Below, one piece after another: positions 1-6,907 of a DNA stretch of 50,437 nucleotides. Under the pieces are notes generated by a model, which was not told the DNA's origin, searched no databases, and worked only from the letters and a program-made list of their open reading frames with translations. The stretch spans positions 1 to 50,437 of the forward strand of contig NZ_CAMYKG010000018.1 of assembly GCF_947258925.1 (NCBI RefSeq). The letters are read 5' to 3'. The DNA is from an uncultured Eudoraea sp. GTDB taxonomy: Bacteria > Bacteroidota > Bacteroidia > Flavobacteriales > Flavobacteriaceae. Every line of letters begins with the position of its first letter. Position 1 is the stretch's first letter. Both the position numbers and the translations under genes were made by a program.

Positions 1-403
1 TTGACATACGACATCTTTATAAATTATCCTGTGGATGATTTTAAAGTGTGCGAGATGATGCGGCTGGGAATTATGTCAACTACATAGATAAAGGGGAGAA
101 TTGAAAAAGTCTATTTGACATAATATAAATTATAGTACAAATATGCCTATTGTGCAAAACGTCGCAAGACTTCCGTACAGCTCGCTGTTTTGCATAATAC
201 CAGATATAGCTTCTTCAGAACTATATCGGCAGGTATTATGTAAAAGGGAATTCTACAATAAACGCCAACGGCCAAACTCACCGTAAAATTCAATCAGCCA
301 CTGGTGGATTTATTTTGCCAAGTATGTCAAAAGAAACTCATTATGGTTCAAATATGGCGGAATTGTAATACAACCCATACTATATTCGGTTTGGATTTGC
401 ATC
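1..403. other. Left-edge non-coding region with inverted repeats
   Basis: No convincing complete gene lies here. From base 1 one forward frame stays open to a TAG at 85-87, and another is open from 45 to a TGA at 102-104. Either could be the tail of a gene cut by the window edge, or a frameshifted remnant, but neither is recognisable. ATTATGTCAA at 70-79 is repeated as its exact reverse complement at 115-124, and TTGACATA also occurs at 1-8. The palindromic block at 148-246 is listed separately. The rest, up to the gamma-glutamyltransferase stop codon, shows nothing I can name. Confidence 0.5.
148..246. repeat. Nested inverted repeats, attC-like (tentative)
   Basis: Three related arms occur in alternating orientation: TATTGTGCAAAAC at 148-160, GTTTTGCATAATACC at 187-201, and GGTATTATGTAAAAG at 232-246. 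Arm 1 and arm 2 contain the perfect pair TGCAAAAC/GTTTTGCA. Arms 2 and 3 pair at 13 of 15 positions. Inside them a second stem, GATATAG (203-209) with CTATATC (221-227), closes an 11-base loop. The result is a long imperfect cruciform with bulges. This layout recalls integron attC sites or cassette scars, but no integrase is visible and I cannot confirm the family. Confidence 0.55.
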
Positions 404-2101
404 TTAATACCCTGCGGCCTGACCATCCTTTCTTGATTCTGATGCTCCCGAATACACCTGGTTTTCTAAATCAATACCTATGGCCTGGTACCCACCGAAC
501 ATCCCCACACCAAAGCCAATACGATGGCCTTTTTTCCGTAACTCCCTTAGGGTTTGGGGTTCAAAACCGCTTTCAAGATATAAGGTACCCCCATTGGTCA
601 TTTTAGACCCTGTAGGTTGCGAACTGCCCCGATGTCGCATTCTTGGTGCATCCCCGGCTTCTTGCAAATTCATTCCAAAGTCAACAATGTTCACCACAAT
701 CTGTGCATGGCCTTGAGGCTGCACTGCACCGCCCATAAGACCAAAACTTACCCGGGGTTTACCATTTTTGGTGATAAATGCGGGAATAATGGTGTGAAAT
801 GGGCGTTTACCGGGCTCCAAAGCATTGGCATGGCTCCTGTTTTGAACATTGAACATTTGCCCACGGTTTTGAAGAACAAAACCCAATCCATCAGGTACCA
901 TACCCGATGCAAACTCGGAATAAATACTTTGTATGAACGAAACCATGTTGCCTTCCTTATCGGCTACTGTCAGATAAGTCGTATTCCCTGTTTCTATTTC
1001 CATATCACCAGCAGGATAGGTATCAGCAGCTTTGTCGGAACTCATAAGGTTTCTTCGTTGCGCAGCATATTCATCTGATAATAATGTTTCCAACGGAATC
1101 TTGTTGAACTCGGGATCAGCATAAAATTTGGCTCTGTCTTCGTAGGCCAACTTTTTGGCCTCTGTAAGCACATGCAAATATTCGGGACTACCAAAACCCA
1201 TTTCGCCAATATCAAATCCTTCAAGAATATTCAACATCTGCAGTGCAGCTGTACCCTGTCCATTGGGTGGAAGTTCCCAAACATCATAACCCCGATAGTT
1301 AACAGAAACCGGCGCTACCCAATTGGAGGTATGGCTTGCCAAGTCTTCATATCTTAAAAATCCGCCATGTTTTTTCATGTAGCTATCTATGGTCTTCGCA
1401 ATGGTACCTTTATAAAAGGCATCGCGACCACCTTTGGCAATTTGTTCATAGGTATTGGCCAAATCTTGATTTATAAACACCTCCCCTTTAACCGGAGGTC
1501 TTCCTGTAGGCATATATGTTTGGGCAAAACCCGGCTGATCCCTTACCGCTTCATAATTTGATGCCATTTCATAGGCAATAACTTCGGATACCGGAAATCC
1601 ATTTCTGCCATAATCTATAGCAGGTTGCAAAATGTCTTCTATGGATAACCGACCAAATTTCGCATGCAACTTGAACCAGCCATCTACACAGCCCGGCACC
1701 GATACTGGTAATGGGCCATAAAAGGGAACATATTTTAATCCTTTTTCCATGAAATAATCGATAGATATGGATTTGGGTGCCCTGCCGCTGCCATTTAAAC
1801 CATATAATTTCTTTTCTTCAGCGGACCAGACTATTGCGAAGACATCACCCCCAATACCACAACTCGCCGGTTCTACAAGTCCTAGCACAGCGTTTGCAGC
1901 TATTGCGGCATCAATTGCACTCCCTCCTTTTTTTAAGATATCCAAAGCAACTTGTGTGGCCAAAGGTTGGCTTGTTGCTGCCATGCCGTTTTGTGCCAAA
2001 ATTTCAGAGCGCGTGGTAAAGGTTTCACCGGTTAATCGATCCTGGGCATTTACCATGCTCCCTAAGGTAATCAAAGCAATAATGGAAGATAAAAATTTCA
2101 T
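404..2101 (-). CDS. ggt: Gamma-glutamyltransferase precursor
   Basis: This secreted enzyme cleaves the gamma-glutamyl bond of glutathione and related compounds, transferring the glutamyl group to water or amino acids. Members are made as one chain that cuts itself into large and small subunits. The chosen ATG at 2101 gives a clean signal peptide (MKFLSSIIALITLGSMVNAQ). An in-frame start at 2185 would only add an unlikely leader. The autocleavage nucleophile is the first Thr of the TTYLTVAD motif, about residue 374. The GGxxQPQGHxQ motif of the small subunit follows. The length of 565 residues is normal for the family. The gene stands alone between non-coding stretches. Confidence 0.93.
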   Translation of the reverse strand: MKFLSSIIALITLGSMVNAQDRLTGETFTTRSEILAQNGMAATSQPLATQVALDILKKGGSAIDAAIAANAVLGLVEPASCGIGGDVFAIVWSAEEKKLYGLNGSGRAPKSISIDYFMEKGLKYVPFYGPLPVSVPGCVDGWFKLHAKFGRLSIEDILQPAIDYGRNGFPVSEVIAYEMASNYEAVRDQPGFAQTYMPTGRPPVKGEVFINQDLANTYEQIAKGGRDAFYKGTIAKTIDSYMKKHGGFLRYEDLASHTSNWVAPVSVNYRGYDVWELPPNGQGTAALQMLNILEGFDIGEMGFGSPEYLHVLTEAKKLAYEDRAKFYADPEFNKIPLETLLSDEYAAQRRNLMSSDKAADTYPAGDMEIETGNTTYLTVADKEGNMVSFIQSIYSEFASGMVPDGLGFVLQNRGQMFNVQNRSHANALEPGKRPFHTIIPAFITKNGKPRVSFGLMGGAVQPQGHAQIVVNIVDFGMNLQEAGDAPRMRHRGSSQPTGSKMTNGGTLYLESGFEPQTLRELRKKGHRIGFGVGMFGGYQAIGIDLENQVYSGASESRKDGQAAGY

Positions 2102-2331
2102 TTTCAAATTTTTAAAAGTAGTCCTTATTTGGGCCAAAACGGTACAAATAATTGGAAGCCTTAAAGATAGGGATAGTGGACTCAACTTACTTGGCTATTT
2201 GATAAAAGTTGATTTCGAAATTAGGGAAAATACATTTTAAATTAAATTTCAATTGTAAAGGTATCGTACTCTCTTATAGAATGAGTTGTTAATAAACATT
2301 ATAATTCCTTTATAAAAGCCGTAATCGTAAT

Positions 2332-3069
2332 CTAAAGGGTTTTAATTTTTATATTTCGGAACCAAACATCAGAAAACCAGTCCTGTAGGCCTATATGTCC
2401 CTTGGTGGCCAAACCAAAATCGGGGAAAACCTTAAAGTTCGAAGTTGCAATCCACTCCTTCCATGTATCCGATTTAAAATCTGCCTGGGCCGTTAGCCTG
2501 CCGTTAAGGTAGAATTCTATTTTTCCATTACTGTGCTTAATAGTGGAAGTGTTCCATTGTCCCGCAGGGTTTGCTTCTACGGCATTTATCTGAGGTGCAA
2601 AACCGTACAGGCAGCCAGAACGTTTTGTCTCAATGGGATAGTCCATATGGGTGGGATCTAAAAGTTGATATTCAGGTCCGGTATGCCAGGTTGCGGGTTT
2701 ATCAGGGAGTTCCTGCACATTGATAAAGATTCCGCTATTGCCTTTTTCAGAGAGTTTCCATTCAAAAGTCAGTTCGTAATTTTCGAATTCCTTATCGGTG
2801 ACCAAATCCCCGTGCTGGCCCTTTCCTTCTTTTGAGTTGCAGTAAAGTTCACCATTTACAACTTTCCAAACCGATGATGAATCCGGGTAATTATACAAAT
2901 GCCAACCGGCTGTAGACTTACCGTCAAATAACAAGGCCCACCCTTCAGCTTTTTCATCTTCTGTTAACTGATTGTGTTTGACTACCGTTTTATGATCTGT
3001 TTTCTTATCGTTTTTACAGGCAGTGACAAAAAAAAGAAGCGTTATAATAATATAAATCCTGTTGACCAT
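2332..3069 (-). CDS. DUF1080 lipoprotein (3-keto-disaccharide hydrolase family)
   Basis: The protein has 245 residues, with a short hydrophobic leader and a lipobox ending at Cys18 (FVTAC), so it is probably an outer-membrane or periplasmic lipoprotein. After a Lys/Asp-rich linker the DUF1080 concanavalin-like fold begins with LFDGKSTAGWHLY. The family's usual EYQLLD stretch and Trp-rich strands follow. DUF1080 proteins include 3-keto-glycoside hydrolases, and many are uncharacterised sugar-binding or sugar-cleaving proteins. It ends 146 bases beyond the divergent end of the ggt promoter region and has no operon partner. The exact substrate is unknown. Confidence 0.85.
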   Translation of the reverse strand: MVNRIYIIITLLFFVTACKNDKKTDHKTVVKHNQLTEDEKAEGWALLFDGKSTAGWHLYNYPDSSSVWKVVNGELYCNSKEGKGQHGDLVTDKEFENYELTFEWKLSEKGNSGIFINVQELPDKPATWHTGPEYQLLDPTHMDYPIETKRSGCLYGFAPQINAVEANPAGQWNTSTIKHSNGKIEFYLNGRLTAQADFKSDTWKEWIATSNFKVFPDFGLATKGHIGLQDWFSDVWFRNIKIKTL

Positions 3070-3284
3070 AGCTGGGTTTTTAATGCATTAGCGCATTAAA
3101 TATACTTAAAAAGTGTACACCCGGGGATGACACACCATTATCCAGTCCCTGATACCCCTCCCCTTGCAAATCATAAAATTGTTAAATATTTCTTAAAAGA
3201 CTACCTTTTTATACATAGTACTGTAACATAACATGCTATTGGTCGTCTATTGCATAAAGACAACAACTAAAGAAAACCAAAGTG

Positions 3285-3500
3285 ATGTTTCATTTCTCAA
3301 TCCTAATATTCACCAAAGCGATTAAATTGTTCGGAATTTCCGCTGCAGTCTATGACATTTACTTTAGCCTGTTCAGTTCAATGGGGATTAACTTCACCCT
3401 GTTAATTTATACCCTGATGATTGAATCCTTTTTCGTGTATATGAAAACTACCCCCTTTAAAATTCCTTTATGGCTGGAAGCCATAGAAGATTTTATCTAA
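3285..3500 (+). CDS. Small hydrophobic hypothetical protein
   Basis: This is a 71-residue open frame starting at ATG 3285, with a GTG one codon upstream as the alternative. The protein is rich in Phe, Ile and Leu. It has two likely membrane segments (about residues 2-30 and 32-52) and an acidic amphipathic tail ending EAIEDFI. No family is recognised. It lies alone on the plus strand between two minus-strand genes, in a gap that would otherwise be about 540 bases. Codon choice looks reasonable, but nothing else supports expression. Confidence 0.4.
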   Translation: MFHFSILIFTKAIKLFGISAAVYDIYFSLFSSMGINFTLLIYTLMIESFFVYMKTTPFKIPLWLEAIEDFI

Positions 3501-3607
3501 AACCAGAGCGTCTCAAAAACCCCGGTTATATTTTCTATATCTCTTTGTTATAGTACTTCCCATGCCGTTTGGCATTATGTGTAAGACAATCTAAAACAAA
3601 ATGATTG

Positions 3608-4483
3608 TTAGGAGATGCCGTAGGTTTTTACTTTTTTATCAATTTGATGAACAAGTCTCCTTAAAAAATTACCGGGACCAATCTCCGTAAATTCAGTCGC
3701 TCCATCCTCTATCATGTGCAGAATAGTATGCCTCCACATCACCGGATGTGTCAATTGATCCAGTAAGTTTTTCTTTATCAAAGCTACTTCTTCTGTTGGT
3801 CTACCTGCAATATTCTGGTAAATAGGGCAAATGGGTTTTTTAAATTCGGTTTCTTCTATGGCTGTTTTAAACTCTTCAACAATAGGTTCCATAAAAGGTG
3901 AGTGAAATGCCCCACTTACCGGTAAATTTACCACAGCCTTTGCCCCCGGTCTCAATTTATCACAAGCCTCTTTCAAGGCTTTTTTCTCCCCTGATATCAC
4001 GACCTGATGCAATGCATTATAATTGGCAGGGACCACTACCCCGTCTACCTTCTCACAGATATCCTGAACAATAACATCATATAAGCCTACCACTACAGCC
4101 ATCCCCGTATTTTCATTTTCACATACTTTTTGCATTGCTGCGGCGCGCCTGGAGATAAGTTTCAGGGCCAATTCAAATTCCAAAGAATCAATAGCTGCCA
4201 ATGCTGAGATCTCGCCCAGGGAATGCCCGGCCACCATATCAGGTTTAAAATCCGCTCCCATGGTTTTTGACAGAATATAGGAATGTAGAAAAATTGCAGG
4301 CTGGGAAAACTTGGTTTGTTTCAGGTCTCGGGCAGAGCCCTCAAACATGACATCGGTAATAGAAAATCCTAAAAGTTCATTAGCCCGGTTAAAATACTCC
4401 CGGGCCAAATCAGATTTCTGATATAATTTTTTTCCCATCCCGGGGAATTGTGTGCCCTGACCAGGAAATAAGTACGCATGCAT
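3608..4483 (-). CDS. fabD: Malonyl-CoA:ACP transacylase
   Basis: The enzyme loads malonyl groups onto acyl carrier protein, giving the extender unit for cytosolic fatty acid synthesis. The 291-residue protein opens with the family signature FPGQGTQFPGMG. The nucleophile elbow GHSLGE puts the catalytic Ser at residue 88. A conserved Arg lies near 112-113, and the catalytic His is in GAFHSPFM at residue 194. Length and domain layout are complete. It is not next to other fab genes here, which is common in flavobacteria. Confidence 0.96.
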   Translation of the reverse strand: MHAYLFPGQGTQFPGMGKKLYQKSDLAREYFNRANELLGFSITDVMFEGSARDLKQTKFSQPAIFLHSYILSKTMGADFKPDMVAGHSLGEISALAAIDSLEFELALKLISRRAAAMQKVCENENTGMAVVVGLYDVIVQDICEKVDGVVVPANYNALHQVVISGEKKALKEACDKLRPGAKAVVNLPVSGAFHSPFMEPIVEEFKTAIEETEFKKPICPIYQNIAGRPTEEVALIKKNLLDQLTHPVMWRHTILHMIEDGATEFTEIGPGNFLRRLVHQIDKKVKTYGIS

Positions 4484-4837
4484 AAAAACTAGAGCTAGTT
4501 ATGTATTATAAAATCAATTTTTTCTAAATATATACTTTAACGAAGCATTACTGACCTATTCTTCTAAATTTTAATGACCTTAAGATAACACCACAATTTT
4601 ATAATCAGGGGCTATAACCGATAACTTACAATTTTTTTTGTCAAGCTGAACTATTTAGGGCCATTTACATCTCATAATAATGGCGCTTCCCTCCCGGGTA
4701 TGTGTTCAATGAAAGAATACCTGAACTTGTTGAGCTCAGTTTGATTGCCCATTTGGAGTAGCCAGAAGTACACAACTATTTCTAACCAAAAAAAGAGCGA
4801 TAAATCGCTCTCTTTACTTAGTATTATAGGTTTAGAG
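4484..4837. other. Intergenic region, 354 bases
   Basis: No gene is seen. The part next to fabD is AT-rich and probably holds the fabD promoter, but I find no clear TAnnTTTG element. The middle has GTCAAGCTGAACT near 4640 and CTGAACTTGTTGAGCTCAG at 4721-4739. These resemble fragments of the dispersed CTGAGCTTGTCGAA-type repeats seen in many Bacteroidota, but too loosely to call. The right end holds the hairpin terminator listed separately. Confidence 0.5.
4787..4811 (-). terminator. Rho-independent terminator of the crp-like/DUF2892 operon
   Basis: AGAGCGAT (4794-4801) and ATCGCTCT (4804-4811) form a perfect 8-bp stem with a 2-base loop. On the minus strand the hairpin is followed by a run of seven or so T residues. 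It begins 27 bases after the stop codon of the DUF2892 gene. Confidence 0.85.
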
Positions 4838-5056
4838 CTATTTTTGCTCCGCCTGTTTTACTTTACATGTACTTAATCCAAAAGGAGCATATAATGGACA
4901 GAAGCTTACGAAACTGGTAAGCACAAAAACGCCTGCCAATACCAAGAGTACTATCCCAAGCGTACCAGTTATTGTTCCATTAAAATAAAGTACTGCAATG
5001 ATTGCAGCTACAATTAAACGAATGATTCGATCTGCAGATCCCATATTTTTTTTCAT
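4838..5056 (-). CDS. DUF2892 (YgaP-type) membrane protein
   Basis: This 72-residue inner-membrane protein matches the DUF2892 family. It starts MKKNMGSADRIIRL, has two hydrophobic helices (about residues 12-28 and 30-50), and ends with the typical CPLYAPFGLSTC motif, which carries two Cys. In other bacteria the domain occurs alone or fused to rhodanese in YgaP, linking it to sulfur or thiol handling. It is the last gene of a probable operon: Crp/Fnr regulator, 31-residue peptide, then this gene 11 bases later. Confidence 0.88.
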   Translation of the reverse strand: MKKNMGSADRIIRLIVAAIIAVLYFNGTITGTLGIVLLVLAGVFVLTSFVSFCPLYAPFGLSTCKVKQAEQK

Positions 5057-5067
5057 GATATAAAATA

Positions 5068-5163
5068 TTAATTAGACAACTGTTTTATGAGCCAGACTAT
5101 ACCTGCAACGAACGATATGCAAAGTAAACATACCAATAACAGTTTTATGATCTTCCTGCCCAT
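5068..5163 (-). CDS. 31-residue membrane micropeptide
   Basis: A short frame from ATG 5163 encodes MGRKIIKLLLVCLLCISF followed by VAGIVWLIKQLSN. That is a basic N-terminus, one uninterrupted transmembrane helix with two Cys, and a polar end. It fills the space between the Crp/Fnr gene (53 bases upstream) and DUF2892 (11 bases downstream), in the same direction. AGAAAG lies just before the start and could serve as a ribosome site. No family can be assigned with certainty. The gene-like spacing and ideal single-span composition argue for a real small membrane protein. Confidence 0.6.
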   Translation of the reverse strand: MGRKIIKLLLVCLLCISFVAGIVWLIKQLSN

Positions 5164-5215
5164 TTTCTTTCTAAACAAAGTTAGGCTAAGGAAATATGCT
5201 GTGCAGTGACTTTAG

Positions 5216-5836
5216 TCACAGGTCTAATACCATAATCGTATTGCCTTGTTGTTTGACCAGGCCTTCGCCCTCCAATTTTTTCAATACCCGGCTGACTACC
5301 TCCCGAACTGTCCCAAGCTCATTGGCCAATTGTTGATGGGATATTTTAATGGGGTTTTCACCTTTGAGATTAACTTTATCCTTAAGATGCCGATATAAGC
5401 GTTTGTCTATCTTATCCAACAAGACGGAGTGTATGGTATCCAAAAGTTCTGCATACCGGCCTTTGTATTGTTGAAAAAAGAAGCTGTTTAAACCCGGATT
5501 TTCCCTGGTTAGGGAATCTAATTCAGTAACTGGGATAAGGATTGCTTCCGTGTCTTCTTCAGTGACAGCAAATACCTGACTGGGTTCATTATTGATACTG
5601 GCCGAAAAAGACATGATGCAACTTTCATTGGGCTGAATATAGTACAACAAGAGTTCCCGGTGCTCATAGCGTGTATAGACTTTTATCAGTCCTTTTTGAA
5701 CGAGTGGAATGACCTTTACATATTGCCCTTCACGAAGGATCTCAGTGCCCTTTTCAATTTTAATAAGCTCTCTCGACGCTGTTATTTTTTTGAGAAGTGA
5801 GTTATATGATATTGAAGGTACCTGGCCAGAATCCAT
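5216..5836 (-). CDS. Crp/Fnr family transcriptional regulator
   Basis: This is a 206-residue cytosolic regulator. Residues about 15-125 form the cyclic-nucleotide-binding-like beta barrel (EILREGQYVKVIPLVQKGLI is typical). A dimer helix follows, then a winged helix-turn-helix at about 165-200 (ISHQQLANELGTVREVVSRV). The N-terminus lacks a cluster of Cys for an iron-sulfur centre, so it is not a classic FNR. The barrel does not show the full cAMP-binding RxSA motif either, so its ligand is unknown. It heads the operon with the micropeptide and DUF2892, suggesting that it controls them. Confidence 0.9.
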   Translation of the reverse strand: MDSGQVPSISYNSLLKKITASRELIKIEKGTEILREGQYVKVIPLVQKGLIKVYTRYEHRELLLYYIQPNESCIMSFSASINNEPSQVFAVTEEDTEAILIPVTELDSLTRENPGLNSFFFQQYKGRYAELLDTIHSVLLDKIDKRLYRHLKDKVNLKGENPIKISHQQLANELGTVREVVSRVLKKLEGEGLVKQQGNTIMVLDL

Positions 5837-5881
5837 AGGAATATTTAAAATAAAAACGATTAATAACCATAAATATACTAA

Positions 5882-5912
5882 AACCGCCCCTGAATATAGG
5901 TCAGGGACGGTT
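5882..5912 (-). terminator. Probable terminator after the acidic lipoprotein operon
   Basis: AACCG plus CCCTGA (5882-5893) pairs with TCAGGG plus CGGTT (5901-5912), with one mismatch and a 7-base loop. On the minus strand it lies about 60 bases past the stop of the 296-residue lipoprotein gene. It is followed by TTTTAG and further AT-rich sequence, so the T-tract is modest. Confidence 0.6.
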
Positions 5913-5973
5913 CATAAAACCTTCTTTTCATAGCGGGGCAATAGAAGGTATGGTAGGTATCTAAGTTCGGGGT

Positions 5974-6864
5974 CTACTGCTTTTCAAAAGTTAATAAGTC
6001 GGTTCCGCCATTACCACCACTCTCATGGATTAACTCAATTTTATTTGCAGAATATGAGATAATGTTCCAATCTTCTGATAGTTCATTGAAGTCTGCCGGG
6101 GAGGCGAAGAATATGTTAAAATCAATCTCACCTGTAGATGTACCACCATTAAAATTGCCAAGGGTACAACGATTCCTAAAGCGAAGCCTGTCTTCCCCAT
6201 TTATCCTCAAATCTACATCAGTTTCTCCGTTGTAGAGCTCAATTTCATGTAAGGTCCAGGTATCTTCAAGATCGGTCAGGCCCATTATGGTCAGGACTAC
6301 CTGAATGTTATTACCACTGCCTGATGCTTCCCAGGTGCCCGAATAATTTTCTGAACCATCGGTTACGCTCACCGTCCCATCTGCCGAGAAGTTGAATTTG
6401 TAACTTGTAAAGTTATCTTCAAGTGAATTGTCGTTTCTTTCCAATTTGTCTACGAACCAATCATCACAGGCCGTCAGTACATCGGTAAGTTGATCTACTG
6501 TACAACTATTGCAATCATCATCCATGCTATTATCACTGGAATCGTCATCCATATCATCACTAGAATCATCGTCTATAGTAACCGACCAGGTACCCGATAT
6601 GGTAGTGTTGCCATTATCGGCCACGAGGCTTCCATCGCTGTTAAAACTAAAGCCATACCCATTAAAGTTTGTCGTTTCATTCTTATCGGAATCCACAAAG
6701 TTGGTAATTACCCATGGACCGGTCATTGCGGTATTTGTAATTTCATCAACATCTGCCTGTAATTGGGCCAGATTGGCAATTTCATCATTTTCATTGTCAC
6801 TGGAACAGGCCATTATGAGTAATAAGGCGACAAAAATTCCTGAATTTAAAATATTCTTTTTCAT
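5974..6864 (-). CDS. Acidic lipoprotein with nested lipocalin-like units
   Basis: The 296-residue protein has a lipobox ending at Cys20 (LLLIMAC). It is built from two related beta-rich units of a pattern that recalls small lipocalin-like barrels: W-x-I near the start, a FxFxxDG turn, then GTW. The first unit begins at about 49 (GPWVITNF), reaches GTWS at 91-94, and is then interrupted by an Asp/Ser-rich linker (98-117). A Cys-flanked second unit follows (CNSC 118-121 to Cys233). The end of the first unit resumes at about 245-296 (ELSEDWNI to LLTFEKQ). The function is unknown. It is the second gene after its larger paralogue, 36 bases away, opposite an ECF/FecR/TonB set. Confidence 0.8.
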   Translation of the reverse strand: MKKNILNSGIFVALLLIMACSSDNENDEIANLAQLQADVDEITNTAMTGPWVITNFVDSDKNETTNFNGYGFSFNSDGSLVADNGNTTISGTWSVTIDDDSSDDMDDDSSDNSMDDDCNSCTVDQLTDVLTACDDWFVDKLERNDNSLEDNFTSYKFNFSADGTVSVTDGSENYSGTWEASGSGNNIQVVLTIMGLTDLEDTWTLHEIELYNGETDVDLRINGEDRLRFRNRCTLGNFNGGTSTGEIDFNIFFASPADFNELSEDWNIISYSANKIELIHESGGNGGTDLLTFEKQ

Positions 6865-6868
6865 AGTA

Positions 6869-6907
6869 ATTGTATTTGGATTATTGTATTTGTATTAGGA
6901 TTATTGT
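6869..6907. repeat. Short direct repeats between the two acidic lipoprotein genes
   Basis: ATTGTATTTG occurs at 6869-6878 and 6883-6892. The overlapping unit GGATTATTGT occurs at 6878-6887 and 6898-6907. The whole 36-base spacer is therefore made of slipped copies, and the last copy runs over the stop codon of the upstream gene. This looks like replication slippage or a duplication joint. No regulatory role is evident. Confidence 0.6.

Noticed and set aside
1..104. Possible gene tail at the left edge
   Set aside because: Two frames each stay open for only part of the stretch, neither is recognisable, and the window edge prevents a check.
4640..4740. Fragments like the dispersed CTGAGCTTGTCGAA repeat of Bacteroidota
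   Set aside because: Only loose similarity over short stretches, with no clear inverted pair.
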